64,000 bases of DNA from Delphinapterus leucas (Eukaryota; Chordata; Mammalia; Artiodactyla; Monodontidae). Below are positions 45,691-57,588 of this stretch, piece after piece; within the stretch, counting starts at the first letter, position 1; each line of letters opens with the position of its first letter. The stretch covers positions 7,619,743 to 7,683,742 of the forward strand of contig NW_022098050.1 of the NCBI RefSeq assembly GCF_002288925.2, written 5' to 3'. The notes beneath the pieces were generated by a model, which saw only the letters and a list, made by a program, of their open reading frames with translations, was not told the origin of the DNA and made no database searches. The translations under genes and the position numbers were made by a program.

Positions 45691-46492
45691 GTGTGTACAG
45701 TTCTGTGAGTTTTAACACATATACAGATTTGTATAACAACCAGCACAATCAGGATACAGAACTGTTTCATCACCCAAAAAACTCCCTCAAGTAGTTGCAA
45801 CCTCCTTCTACTCCTAATCCAATTGCTGGTATCCATTGATCTGTTTTCTATCTCTATAATTTTGCCTTTTCCAAATTCCATATAAATGGAATCATACACT
45901 ATATACTCTTTTGAGATGGGCTTTTTTTCCACACAGTATAATGCCTTTGAGATCCATCCATGTAATGGCATGTATCAATAATTTGTTCCTTTTTATAGCT
46001 GAGTAGTATTCTATTATATGAATATACCAGTTTCTCTGTTAAACTGCTGATGGACATTTGGGATATTTTCAGGTTTTAAAAATTATTAGTAGAACTGCTA
46101 TGAACATTCATGAATAGGTTTTTTTTTTCATGGATAGGTTTTTACATGACTCTTGAGTTTTTATTTCTCTGAGGTAGTGGAATTGCTGGGTCATATGATA
46201 AGTATATGTTTAACTTCATAAGAAAATACCAAACCATTTTCAGAGTGGCCATACCATTTTCCATACCCATCAGCAATATATGAGAACTCCAGTTGTTCTG
46301 TATACTTGTCATCACTTGGTATTGTCAGGTACAACTTTCATTTAACCTTTCTAGTAGTTGTGTGATGGTATCTCACTGTGGTTTCAATTTGCATTTCCCT
46401 GATAGCAAGTGAAGTTGAGCATCACTTTATATGCTTATGTGCCATCTGTATATCCTTTTTGGTGAAGTGTCTGTTCAGATCTTTTGCCGATA

Positions 46493-47436
46493 TTTTTTTT
46501 TTTTTTTACATCTTTACTGGAGTATAATTGCTTTACAATGGTGTGTTAGTTTCTGCTTTATAACAAAGTGAATCAGTTATACATATACATATGTTCCCAT
46601 ATCTCTTCCCTCTTGCGTCTCCCTCCCTCCCACCCTCCCTATCCCACCCCTCCAGGCGGTCACAAAACACCGAGCTGATCCCCCTGTGCTATGGAGCTGC
46701 TTCCCACTAGCTATCTACCTTACATTTGGTAGTGTATATATGTCCATGCCTCTCTCTCGCTTTGTCACAGCTTACCCTTCCCCCTCCCCATATTCTCAAG
46801 TCCATTCTCTAGTAGGTCTCTGTCTTTATTCCTGCCTTACCCCTAGGTTCTTCATGACATTTTTTTTCTTAAATTCCATATATATGTGTTAGCATACGGT
46901 ATTTGTCTTTCTCTTTCTGACTTACTTCACTCTGTATGACAGACTCTAGGTCTATCCACCTCATTACAAATAGCTCAATTTCGTTTCTTTTTATGGCTGA
47001 GTAATATTCCATTGTATATATGTGCCACATCTTCTTTATCCATTCATCTGTCGATGGACACTTAGGTTGCTTCCATATCCTGGCGATTGTAAATAGAGCT
47101 GCAATGAACATTGTGGTACATGACTCTTTTTGAATGATGGTTTTCTCAGGGTATGTGCCCAGTAGTGGCATTGCTGGGTCATATGGTATTTCTACTTGTA
47201 GTTTTTTAAGGAGCCTCCATACTGTTCTCCACAGTGGCTGTATCAATTTACATTCCCACCAACAGTGCAAGAGGGTGCCCTTTTCTCCACACCCTCTCCA
47301 GAATGTATTGTTTCTAGATTTTTTGATGATGGCCATTCTGACTGGTGTGAGATGATATCTCATTGTAGTTTTGATTTGCATTTCTCTAATGATGAATGAT
47401 GTTGAGCATTCTTTCATGTGTTTGTTGGCAGTCTGT
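46493..47436 (-). mobile_element. L1-C: 5'-truncated young-type L1
   Basis: About 940 bp: poly-T (46493-46507), 3'UTR, and ORF2 tail in an open 182-codon frame (47417-46869) with [19 protein letters not shown] and [20 protein letters not shown]. Same family as L1-A and L1-B. Inserted into an older L1 of the same orientation. Confidence 0.9.
46869..47417 (-). pseudogene. L1-C ORF2 C-terminal remnant
   Basis: Open frame of 182 codons for the ORF2 tail only, from [20 protein letters not shown] to a stop. Carries the cysteine-rich motif [14 protein letters not shown]. No RT or endonuclease, so no activity is expected. Confidence 0.85.
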
Positions 47437-47651
47437 ATATTGGGTTGTTTGCTTATTGTTGAGTACTTTAGGTATTCTGAATATATATATCTTTTATCAG
47501 ATAAGTGATTTGCAAATATTTTCTCCTAGTTTGTGGCTTATCTTTTTTCATATACTTTTGCAGAGTAAAGTTTTTAATTTTGATAAAGTCCAACTTACCA
47601 AACTTTTTTCCTGGATCATGCTTTTAGTCTTATATCTAAAAGCTCATTACT

Positions 47652-47867
47652 GGACTTCCCTGGTGGCGCAGTGGTTGAGAGTCTGCCTGCCGATGCATGG
47701 GACACGGGTTCGTGCCCCGGTCCGGGAAGATCCCACATGCCGCAGAGTGGCTAGGCCCATGAGCCATGGCCGCTGAGCCTGCGTGTCCGGAGCCTGTGCT
47801 CCGCAACAGGAGAGGCCACGGCAGTGAGAGGCCCGCATACCACACAAAAAAACAAAAACAAAAATAA
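47652..47867 (+). mobile_element. young CHR-type SINE
   Basis: Head ggacttccctggtggcgcag, tail rich in aaaaaacaaaaacaaaaat. Duplication ctcattact at 47643-47651 and 47868-47876, inside the old L1. Confidence 0.93.
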
Positions 47868-48550
47868 CTCATTACTAACCATGGTCACACAGGTCTTTGC
47901 CTTATTTGCTTCTAGAAGTTTTAGAGGTTTATGCTTTACATTTAGGTCTATGATCCATTTTGAGTTAATTTTTATGTAAGATGTGAGGTATGTGTCTATG
48001 TTCTTTTTTTGCATGCATATAGACCATTTGCTTTTTAAATTTTCTTTTCTCTCTGTGTTTCACTTAGGGTTGTTTCTATTGCTGTGTCTTCATGTTCCCT
48101 AATCTCTTCTGTAATAACTAATACTCTTTTAATCCCATCCAGTGTATATTTTATGTCACACATTATAGTTTTCCTTTCTATATGTTCATTTTGAGTTTTT
48201 TTAATATCATTCATGTCTCTACTTAACTTTTTGAGCATGTAGAATATACTTAAAATAACTATTTTAATGTTCTTATCTGCTGATGTCAGCATCTGTGTTA
48301 ATTTTGTGTTATCTTCCATTGATTGATTTTTCTCATATAGGTCAATTCTCATACGGTTCTCCTGCTTCTCTGCATGCTTGGAAATCTTTGATTGGATGCA
48401 TACATTGTGAATTTTACCTTGGGTCCTGGATATTTTTGTATTCTTATAAATATTTTTAAGCTTTTCTACTGGTATGTAATTATGTTCCTTGGAAACACTT
48501 GATCCCTCATGCTTTGTTTTTATAATTTATTAGGTCTGGAGCAGGGCTCG

Positions 48551-48960
48551 GTATAGGGCTAGAGAGGAAGAAAAAATAATTTTCCCTGGAGCCCCTGTAA
48601 CAAAAGACAGATTAATAAAAGAAAAGCATACAAATTTACTTAATATAAATGTTACGTGATATGGGAGCTCTCATAAGGAAATGAAGATCCAAAGAAGTAG
48701 TTAAACCTGAGCATTTTTTTAATGCTGGGTTTGATGAAGAGTGGAAAGTTATGGGAAAATGTGATAGGACAAAAAGAGTATGAGGTGAGTGTAGTAAACT
48801 GGGGGAAACAGTGAGACCTGTTCATTCAAATTCCTCTGGACGTCCCTCCATCTTTGGAGATAAGGATGCTCCTTTCCTCCAGGTGAAAGGAAGGTACCTT
48901 TCACATGAGGGTCTTATGACTTGCTTCAGGGGACTATTCCCAGCCTTGCATGAGTACTGT
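48551..48960 (-). mobile_element. class I ERV LTR, minus strand
   Basis: The left end, read on the minus strand, has cttttattaatctgtctttt then gttacaggggctccaggg, resembling the U5 end of the LTR at 28073-28584. It sits between two parts of an old L1 5' region. Boundaries approximate. Confidence 0.5.
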
Positions 48961-49435
48961 ATAGTACCTTAATCCTTCCAAATGGTTCTTTCCCTGGCTT
49001 TGTGTATTTTCCTATCGCACATGGTCTGATTACTCTGCTGAATACTCAAGGAGGGCCCTCTACAGATTTCTGGGTTTCTAGAGTTCTCTCTCTGAGAATT
49101 TCTCTCCTCTCCAGTGTTCTGACCTGTGAACTCTAGACATCCTGGTCTCCCTGAACATTCAGTTCTGTCTTCTAGACTCAAGGAGTTTGCTGTGTTCTGT
49201 CTAGGTTGCCCATCCATGTGTCTCAGCCTGTAAACTCTCTTCAGTCAGTAACCTGGGTAATCACAAGATTCACCTCATTTGTTTCCCATCTCATAGGGAT
49301 CATTGTCCTTCATCACTTGATATCCAATGTCTTGAAAACTGTCATTTCGCATATTTATTTCTCTTTTATTTCATTGTTTCAGGTGTAAGGGTAAATTCAG
49401 TCCCTGTTACTGCATCTTGGCCAGAAGCAAAAAGT
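48961..49435 (-). mobile_element. probable old L1 5'UTR/ORF1 fragment
   Basis: Reverse-complement sequence with 'tactgcatcttggccagaag' (a catcttggc-type L1 5' end) at 49402-49430 and C/T-rich text to the left. Probably the 5' part of the L1 at 45691-48550. Confidence 0.45.
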
Positions 49436-49990
49436 CTTAATTTGCATTCTTTATTACTAGTGAGTTTGAATATCTTATATGCCTGTTGGCCATAATATTT
49501 CTTATTATGTAAATTGACAGTTTATATGTTTTGCCCATTTTTCTACTATAGCAATTTGTCATTTCTCATTACTTTAGAAGAGTTTCTTCTATATTAAAGA
49601 TATCAAACCTTTGTCATATATGTTATAAATATTTTATCCATTTGTTATTTGCTTTTCATTTTGATTTATTTCTTTTTTTCTGTAATGCAGCCACTTTTAG
49701 TTTTTACTTAATCAGATCTCTTATTCTCTTGATATTTTTCCTTATCAATTCTGCCATTAAGAATGTACCAAGGGGCTTCCCTGGTGGCGCAGCGGTTGAG
49801 AGTCTGCCTGCTGATGCAGGGGACACGGGTTTGTGTCCCGGTCCGGGAAGATCCCACATGCCGCAGAGCGTCTAGGCCCGTGAGCCATGGTCGCTGAGCC
49901 TGCGCGTCTGAAGCCTGTGCTCCGCAACGGGAGAGGCCACAACAGTGAGAGGCCCACGTACCGCAAAAAAAAAAAAAGAATGTACCAATA
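49436..49990 (-). mobile_element. old L1 fragment hosting a SINE
   Basis: 49440-49771 is reverse-complement L1 ('atatgttttgcccatttttc', 'ctttgtcatatatgttataa', 'gatctcttattctcttgata'-like). It continues just after the SINE. Confidence 0.6.
49772..49975 (+). mobile_element. young CHR-type SINE
   Basis: Perfect 13-bp duplication aagaatgtaccaa at 49759-49771 and 49976-49988. Head ggggcttccctggtggcgca, A tail of 12 bases. Confidence 0.95.
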
Positions 49991-50769
49991 TTACACACAC
50001 ACTTATACTGTCTTCTAATTATTTTGTGATTTTTCCTAAAATCATAAGGAATCATAAGGAGGTAAGGAATCAGAATCCAGCTTTCTGGAAAGGCTGTAGC
50101 CCAGAGCACTTTTGATGGCATTTGAAAACAAATGCCTTTTATTTTTTTCATTTCAACTTGCTCTTATTCCCTAAAAGCAAGGGTTGGGACTTAGGTCAAA
50201 CAGGCTGAAACCATCTAGATATGTGCACAGCTAGATATGTGCACAGCTGTTGTTTCCAACAGGAGTACACAGTCTTCCTTACAGCTGGAGTATAGCAAGG
50301 GAACACGTTAAAGGGTCTTCCTCAAAGAACTGACTTGGGGGAACTCAGACTGAAGGCTCAGTTGAGGACCTCAATCTGGGATCACACTAGAATCTGTGAA
50401 ATTGTAGCAGTAGCTGAGTGAATCACTTCTAGCAGGAATCAGTGCATGGTTAAAGAGCAGATTGAAAAATCGTGTTTCATTACAGACTCTTTAACTATTA
50501 TTTTTCAGAACCACTTTTCATGCTTCATTCTGCTGCCTACATTCTCCTTTGTTTCTTGCCCTAGTTTCTACATCTTTCTCTAACCACAAATTTCCTCTTT
50601 TCTTTAGAGAAGTTTTTAATGAAGGGTAGAAGAATATGCCCACCCCAATGTCTCTTTGACACATGGATTATTTTGAGCCAGAGACCATTGAGAACCAGCA
50701 CACCAGGAAAAGGAGGCACAAGTTTTCCTTTTGAAAAGGAAATTTCCATTTATAAACAAAATTTCCATT
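49990..50769. other. unassigned sequence with a small tandem duplication
   Basis: No gene or named repeat. A 16-bp unit ctagatatgtgcacag is tandemly duplicated at 50215-50246. Confidence 0.45.
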
Positions 50770-51162
50770 TGTAGGGGTGTCTCCCTCTCCTTACCAGAAA
50801 GAGAAGGATTCTTAACTACTCTTACCAATGAAGAAGGCAACGACTTAAATCTGCTTAACAAACCTTACTAAACAACCCTTATTTTACCATACTTCTCTTG
50901 GTCACCTTCTCATAACTTGACCACTCCACCCAGAAGCTCAAAAGCCCTTTTCCTTTGTTTAGGTTAAGAGGTATATAAACCTCTATCATCCTGCTGCCTC
51001 CTTCTTATTTTTTGTGTGTCTGTGAAACTCCTGTCCTGCATATGTATTAAATAAAACTGTCTTTTTCTCTTGTTAATCTGTCTTTTATCAGTTTGACTTG
51101 CTGGCCCCAATCAATGAACCTAAGATGGACAGAGGGAAAAAGAATTGTGTTCCTCCCCAACA
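50770..51162 (+). mobile_element. class I ERV solo LTR
   Basis: Starts TGTAGGGG and ends CTCCCCAACA. Contains TATA-like ggtatataaac (50970-50980), aataaaa (51050-51056) and ttgttaatctgtcttttatc, the same U5 signature as the LTR at 28073-28584. Start is approximate. No internal region. Confidence 0.75.
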
Positions 51163-51789
51163 TCACTCATATTAATTTCTCCCTAACTCTGCCCCTCCCA
51201 GGCCCCTACCAATTTTAGGCATTTTAGTGATAATACCTCCTAAGATACAGAGAAGAAGATGGATTCAGAAAAATCCATCCATTGAGGAGATTTTCAAATT
51301 TACATAATTCTTATGATCATGACTCTGGGGATCATGAATACCTTGACTTCCTTGTGTATCACTATCTTTTGCTATAATAATGCTGTGTAACAAAGCATTC
51401 CACAATTCAGTGGCTTAAAACAATAAAGATTTATTAACTCATGAAACCTTAAGTGGGCGGGACAGTTTTTCTGATCTCAGTTGGGTTCGCTCTTACATCT
51501 GTAGTCAACTGTATGTTGGCTTGTAGCTCTCATCTTCTGGCTAGGCTCTGGAGGTTGGCTGATCATCAGTTTATCTAACATAACCCTAGGATATGATCCG
51601 CATATCTCATTCTCCAAAGGCTATGTTCTTATGGCAAAGGCCTAAGAGTGAGAGAACTCGCAGACACATGGAGCACTTTTCCATGCCCTGGCCTGTTTGA
51701 TATTTCTAAAATCTAAATGACCAGAGCAAGTCACGTGGCTGATCCCAGAGCCAAGGAGTAGGGCAAACACCCTACATAGAGTGGGAGGG
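51163..51789 (-). repeat. degenerate LTR-like repeat
   Basis: 51346-51760 reads tgctataataatgctgtgta, 'cagtggcttaaaacaataaa', 'tttattaactcatgaaacct', then 'agagcaagtcacgtggctga'. This arrangement is common to an old mammalian LTR read in reverse. Family not assigned. Confidence 0.4.
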
Positions 51790-52443
51790 TGTTTCAAAGA
51801 TAAGGACAAAGAGCATAGATACAGCTGTTACAGCAGGCAGGTAGCTAGGTATGAGCAGAGAAATGGGGGCAGGGGCCAGGTGGCAGGAAACCACACACCT
51901 TGTAAACAGCGGAGGTCCATAGGCAGACAAAGGAAAGCAGGAACCTCCAGGCTGACAGGAAACCACACATTTTAGGTGATAAGTGTCTGGGTAGCAGACA
52001 AAGAAAGGTGGGGAAAGGCAGGAATCTCCTGTGTCCCAATGTAACCTGTTGCTCATTATGCTCTCATTACAGTAAATTTAGTCTTGCAGGTAAGAAGTAC
52101 CCATCATGCACCGACACCATGACACTTCTGATCTAAGCTTAATAAGGACAAAAATCCCTTCTCCTCTTGGGAAAATGGAGCTGGGTTGAAAATCAGGGAA
52201 TACGACCCCCAAAATCCTCCTTCCCCAGTGAATATTATTCCGCCCCTTCATTTGTATGCCCCTCATAACCGGCTTGCCAAAAAAAACTCAGGGCAGCAGC
52301 CCCTCACCTGTCTGCCCGCTCTCCCTCTGAGAGCGTATCCTTGCTTAAATAAATAAACTCTCACTTTACTTTCTTAAACTCTCTGCTTGTCTCCAAATTC
52401 TTTCGCGATGAAGAAAGAACCTTAAATTCGCCGGGAACACAGG
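51790..52443 (+). mobile_element. class I ERV solo LTR, about 650 bp
   Basis: Starts near TGTTTCAAAG and ends near CGGGAACACA. Has the gammaretrovirus-like end: gagagcgtatccttgcttaa, aataaataaactctcacttt (polyadenylation signal at about 52347-52357), then 'ctctgcttgtctccaaattc'. A short imperfect direct repeat ggcaggaaaccacacac / ggaaaccacacatttta occurs in U3 (51890 and 51958). aggg is found at both ends, which could be a 4-bp duplication. Confidence 0.7.
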
Positions 52444-52721
52444 GAAGGGTATAGAATTGGGGCCATATGAAACCTTGTAATAATGCCAGCTTTCCAATTT
52501 TATGCTGAATGAGTGCTCAACAAGACGCTCTTCCTATAGACCTCTGTGCTTCTTTGGGCCATTCTGAGTCCTTCCTCCAAGAGGGCCCCAGTCAGAACAC
52601 ATAGCCTCAAAGATAGAATCAGGGTAGAACAAAATGTGCAGGTTCCAGAGTACGCTTAAACTCAAGTGAGTAATTTCATTTCTGAGGACTTTCAGCCAAG
52701 GAATTGCTTACATTCCTAAAC
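52444..52721. other. unassigned sequence
   Basis: Nothing recognised. Confidence 0.4.
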
Positions 52722-52895
52722 TTAGGTGCTTCTTAGAATCACTTGAAGAGGTTTTTGAAAATACAGGTTCCCCGGTTGCACCACCCAAAAGCACTGGTTC
52801 AACTAAGGTGTCTGTGGAGCCTGGAAATGTATGTTTTGAAAAGCCTCCCCAAGTGATTCTGTGATGCAAGCAAGGTATGAATCAGTGATTGAAGA
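52722..52895 (+). repeat. MER5-like hAT-Charlie element
   Basis: Reads ttagaatcacttgaagaggt, ttttgaaaatacaggttcc, then 'gtgattctgtgatgcaagca'. Similar in kind to 12100-12266 but more diverged. Confidence 0.6.
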
Positions 52896-53520
52896 TATTT
52901 CTTCACTGACCTCATGTTTATTGATTTTGGTTTGCTCTGAAAATAATATGTTCATTCATTCATTCTGCAAATATTTATTGGGGCACCTATTAAGGTAAAG
53001 TTTCAGTAGGGGCCTGGAAAAGTCTGCTAGCAGAAAAACAAAGTAAAGCTTCATAACGTTTATTTTTAAATATTTACGCAACTCTTCAACTCCTTTCTTA
53101 TAAAATATAAGGACTTTAAACAAGAAGATAGTAAGGTTTCTAGGTTTTTAATTTGCTTTGTGGATCTTAGGTCCTCACTTTAAATACATAACACTTGTCA
53201 ATTGGCTAAAATTAACTTCAGTAGTCCCTACTGGATTTAAGATATCACTGAAGCAGAAATCTTATTACTATACCCAGTAACAATCTAAGATCTCAAGAAA
53301 TTAAAGTAATACATTTGTAAGAAGAGCAAACTGTGGCTGGGACATTCTGTATTAGGGAAAAGGTGCATGTTGATTAATCACATGTCTCTTGACAAGGTGT
53401 TATGAAAGGAAAATCAAAATGGAGTTGGTATGGTATGGCTAAGAGAGCTCTCTAAAATGGAGCCATTTAGAACACATCCTTGGAACACTGTTTCCAGGTT
53501 ACCCGAAATCTGTGTCTTTT
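52896..53520. other. unassigned sequence
   Basis: Nothing recognised except tcattcattcattctgcaaa tatttattgg near 52952-52980, a texture common at old LINE/SINE ends. Confidence 0.4.
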
Positions 53521-53534
53521 GAATTTCAATTCTT

Positions 53535-53744
53535 TTTTTTTTTTTTTTTTTGTGGTACGCCAGCCTCTCACTGTTGTGGCCTCTCGCGTTGTGGAGCACA
53601 GGCTCCGGACGCGCAGGCTCAGCGGCCATGGCTCATGGGCCCAGCCGCTCCACGGCATGTGGGATCTTCCCGAACCGGGGCACGAACCCGTGTCCCCTGC
53701 ATCAGTACGTGGACTCTCAACCACTGCACCACCAGGGAAGCCCT
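53535..53744 (-). mobile_element. young CHR-type SINE, minus strand
   Basis: Poly-T then reverse-complement CHR body ending caccaccagggaagccct. Duplication gaatt(t/g)caattctt at 53521-53534 and 53745-53758, one mismatch. Confidence 0.93.
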
Positions 53745-53899
53745 GAATTGCAATTCTTAAAACCCCAAATAAACTGTTTTCTTATTTGCAGCCTCCTGCA
53801 TTATTTTTTTAGTTGACAGTATGAGTCTTTGTATACCCCTTATGTCTCTGATTTTAACTTAGCCACTTGATGTGCTGGTCACCTGCATGTGGAGTTAGT

Positions 53900-54160
53900 A
53901 ATAATAACTAAAAAAATATTTATTTGGTATTCCTATGTGCCAGATACCTGGCATATAGTCTCATTGAAAAATTTTTACAACTTCTCTATGAGCCAGATGT
54001 ATTACACAAATTTTACAAATAAGGAATTTAATGCTCGGTAATTTTCCTAAGGTCCCATGACTAGTAAAAGGCAAAAATAGGACCTAAATACTGTGCTCAC
54101 TGACCAAGAAGCTCATACTCTTAACTATTTACTATGCTGCTTCTTCTACCTCCCCACCAT
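53900..54160 (-). repeat. MIR SINE
   Basis: Reverse-complement MIR: tgtgccagatacctggcata, attttacaaataaggaattt, aaggtcccatgactagtaaa, ctcatactcttaactattta. Confidence 0.75.
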
Positions 54161-54364
54161 CACCAGCCCAAAGTTTTGAAATCATTCTTCCCAAAAGGAA
54201 TTGCAGATCTGGATGGGCCTTTGATAGTAAATATTTAAGCAGAAAAATAAATTTATTATAAGGATATAAATAGTTAATTGTTATCATAATTAATATTATA
54301 TAATATTGTATAATTTATTAATATAATTTATTAATATAGCCCTTAATATAATAAACAGTTAATA
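54161..54364. repeat. AT-rich low-complexity tract
   Basis: 54240-54364 is composed of taatata/attaata variants. It lies between two MIR copies. Confidence 0.7.
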
Positions 54365-54600
54365 TTCAGCACTTATTTTATATCAAACATTTAAAATGTA
54401 TTAATTCATATAACACCATGATCCTATAAAATAGGGCCTAATATCTCCCTTTTAGAGATGAAGAAACCAAGGCTTAAAGTGATAGTGGAACTTGCAAGTG
54501 GTCCCATAGCTAGTAACGAAGATTCAAATCCAGGCAATCTAATGTCACAGCTCATGATCTGAACTACTGCAGGATACTACCTCAGGATACTGAGGTGGCT
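54365..54600 (-). repeat. MIR SINE
   Basis: Reverse-complement MIR: ttagagatgaagaaaccaag, gtcccatagctagtaacgaa, gattcaaatccaggcaatct. Confidence 0.75.
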
Positions 54601-55227
54601 CTGAGATCCCAAGGACAAGAACATGGCTGGAGTGCAGGCGAAAACTGGAGCAAGAAGCTAGTGTATCATCAATTATCTTCACCTCTGCTCTGCCTCTCTT
54701 CGTTCTTTTCTCTCTCTGCAAACCAGCTCCCTCAGCTGCACAATCCACGAGAGGAACATGGCCACTAACAGTCCCAATAGTGTGTTAATAGGTAAGGCCA
54801 CTAGAGAGGGTGGTCTGGATCTCTCAGACCCATGTCTAGAATCCCAGCTAGATTCAGGTAACCCCTGCAACAACATGGCATGTGGCCACGCCCACTGCCA
54901 CCATGTGTATGAGGGGACAGAATCTCTTAGAAAAGGGAGAGTTGAGTAGAAAACTCAAAAGATGTACACTACTAAGGTCTCTCAGAAGTTAAATAGCATT
55001 TGGGGTTATTGACTATTAAAAAACATTTTGTTGACTTTAGTTATTTCTAGGACATTTTCATACATTTTGAAATGATTCTGTTAGTTAGTATGTTTACTTA
55101 TGCTTGGGATTCCTTCTTGCTGTTAAGTTCTCAGGAATGTCCAAAAAAAAGTTGCCCAATTTGATCCAGACCCATTATCTGTCTTACATGTTAAATCCAT
55201 TTGTTAACTGCCTGAAATACTTTTTTT
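54601..55227. other. unassigned sequence
   Basis: Short overlapping frames on both strands at 54545-54949 show no domain or splice context. Confidence 0.4.
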
Positions 55228-55465
55228 TTGTTTGTTTGCATTTTTTTTCATTGAAGTATAGTTGACTTACAGTATCATGTTAGTTTCAGGTGTACAACAC
55301 AGTGATTCAGACACACACACACACACACATATATATACATATATATATATAATTCTTCAGATTCTCTTCCCTTATAGGTTACTGCAAAATATTAAGTGTT
55401 GAGTATAGTTCCCTGTGCTATACAGTAGGTCCTTGTTGGTGATCTGTTTTTTATATAGTACTGTC
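55228..55465 (-). mobile_element. 5'-truncated L1 3' end
   Basis: Reverse complement of the L1 3'UTR type at 6762-7009: cattgaagtatagttgactt, gttagtttcaggtgtacaac, 'ccctgtgctatacagtaggt'. Contains a CA/TA microsatellite at 55312-55352. A clear duplication is not seen. Confidence 0.8.
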
Positions 55466-56475
55466 TATATGTGAAATACTTCTGAGAAAAAAACGGGAGA
55501 TAAACAAATTTCAAGAAATTAAAAGCATTAGAGTTTAATTTCATTTTGTAAGATATGGAAATTTGTATAAGGGTTTGTTTCTACACTAGTAGATGTATGT
55601 GCGTTATAGAAAAATAGAAATATAGATGAGCAAAAAATAAAAATCTCCAAGATCTCACATTTCAGGAGTAAGCATTATCAATATTTTACCACATGTTCTT
55701 TCAGATTTTTTACTATAACTTGGTCGTTCTTATCATTAGTGATTTAGAAGTTGTATTTAACTTTTTTTGTAATTACATGTTAAAATATACTTTTCCTTTG
55801 AAACAACTAAAAAATAATGGGCTCAATTTTTCATTTAAACAAAAAATAAAGAAATACTAGTACATTTTAGGTTTATCCCTTCCTTTGCCATTTTTGTTGG
55901 AATAATCTGTGATATTAGAACTAGGTTAATTTATTTTATAATTGTATATCTTGTCTTTCCAAAATTGGTTGACATTTGTTACATTTCACAACCATGTTAA
56001 CGATTATTTCAACATTGAACATAAATATTACTGATCTCAGTAGTAACTACAATTGCTTTTAAATCACATTTCCCTCAATTGGAATTACATATTGTGATTT
56101 GCTTTTTGGTTTGTTGGACTTTATCTTTTTTCTGAAAACATTGCTCAGAGCTATTTGTGGATGGTACACTTTCTAAGTTCTTGCATGTTCGTAAATGACT
56201 TTCTGTTCCATGAACTGTAGCTTAGGTAGGCTCTCAAAAATTTTTTGATGCTGCTTCAGTGTCTTCTGAAAATTAGTATTACAGAAGAAAGATCTGATAC
56301 CAGCCTGACTTTTTAAAATTACTTTATCAACTTATTTTTCTGCCCTTTCCTCTATCCTAGGGAATTTTTTTTCATTTCAGAACAAGAATCTCTTTCATTA
56401 TCTTCTCCAACTAGATGGGCCACTCTGATCTAAAGCCTCAAGTTTTTCCTCTATTCTTGCTATTATTTTCTTTTA
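55466..56475. other. unassigned AT-rich sequence
   Basis: May include decayed LINE sequence near 55600-55800 but nothing firm. Confidence 0.4.
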
Positions 56476-56945
56476 AATTAGTGCTTATATCAGTCAGGAT
56501 CCCAGTAGCGTAAAAATGATGGGATTCTCAAATAAGGTAACTGAGCAGAGTTTAATGAGTTACAAAGGTATAGAAAGGGTTAAAGAAAACCAAAAGGATG
56601 GTGAAGCACTTAGAGTAAAACAGCTGGGGATTCATTATCACCCCTGGGGCTGAAAAGGTAGAGGGAAGGAGTGGTTTCCAGGACTTAGAAAGAGCTGTGG
56701 AGCACAGCTGGGTCAGTATCTCTAGGAGAGGCCACTGCTAACTAATGGCCAGCTGGAGGGATGGATATCTGGGCCTTCCTCTCCTCCCACATTGCCATCT
56801 CCTGCCAGTGCCTCTCCTAGACAACCCAATGAGAAGTCCCTGGAAGCCATCTGTAAAGGTCAGCCTCCTAGGAAAAAGCACAGGGTGGAAAAAGGGGTTG
56901 AGTGGATCTGGAACAGCAAACAGAATATTTGCTTGAAATTTCTAC
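56476..56945 (-). repeat. degenerate LTR-like repeat
   Basis: Reads tatcagtcaggatcccagta, gagcagagtttaatgagtta and agcacagggtggaaaaaggg, which resembles a reverse-oriented ERVL-class LTR. Frames at 56745-57160 are shadows. Confidence 0.4.
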
Positions 56946-57347
56946 TGCATTTAATTTGCATCATCCGATTTTGGGGTCAATATAGGAGAAAACATATCGT
57001 TATATTTTTATTCATTTTACTCATACGCTTTATTTCTTCATCTCTTCATCCTTTTCTTAACTGTTCTGAAAACCATTTATTCTTTTCCTTTTGCATTTTC
57101 AATCTTCTCTTTACTGCCTCTATTACATGTTTAAATGTAGTAATCCTAGTTTTTATCTGAATGCAATCTTTCTTAATGTTATATTATGTTCTTTCCATGA
57201 GTACAGAATTCCAACAAGTCTTACTGAGGATGCAAATTAAACTTTTTTTTAAACTTAACTTTTCTTGGTATAAGACAGTTTCACATGGATACATTTATTC
57301 TGAATCCCCAAGTGGCTCTTTTATTTTGCTCAGAGTATTTTTCAAAA
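56946..57347. other. unassigned T-rich sequence
   Basis: T-rich; possibly part of an old minus-strand L1 5' region ('ttttcaatcttctctttact'), not secure. Confidence 0.35.
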
Positions 57348-57359
57348 GCCTAGTGGTTT

Positions 57360-57576
57360 GGGGGCTTCCCTGGTGGCGCAGTGGTTGAGAGTCCGCCTGC
57401 CGATGCAGGGGACACGGGTTCGTGCCCCGGTCCGGGAAGATCCCACATGCCGCGGAGCGGCTGGGCCCGTGAGCCATGGCCGCTGAGCCTGCGCGTCCGG
57501 AGCCTGTGCTCCGCAACGGGAGAGGCCACAACAGTGAGAGGCCCGCGTACCGCAAAAAAAAAAAAAAAAAAAAAAA
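57360..57576 (+). mobile_element. near-consensus young CHR-type SINE
   Basis: The cleanest copy in the window: head gggggcttccctggtggcgc, B-box-like gggttcgtgcc, an uninterrupted 24-base A tail. Duplication g(c/t)ctagtggttt at 57348-57359 and 57577-57588. The long A tail and low divergence suggest a recent insertion. Confidence 0.96.
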
Positions 57577-57588
57577 GTCTAGTGGTTT

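Larger units (their letters stand above)
45691..48550 (-). mobile_element. old L1 with nested L1-C and SINE
   Basis: 45691-46492 is the L1 3' region ('agtagttgcaacctccttct', 'gggacatttgggatatttt'-like); the element resumes at 47437 ('attgggttgtttgcttattg', 'gatttgcaaatattttctcc') and continues to about 48040, with ORF1/5'UTR-like sequence to 48550. It is interrupted by L1-C (46493-47436) and the SINE at 47652-47867. Confidence 0.7.

Noticed and set aside
57360..57450. tRNA gene-like A and B boxes
   Set aside because: They belong to tRNA-derived SINE heads; no complete cloverleaf is present, so no tRNA gene is called.
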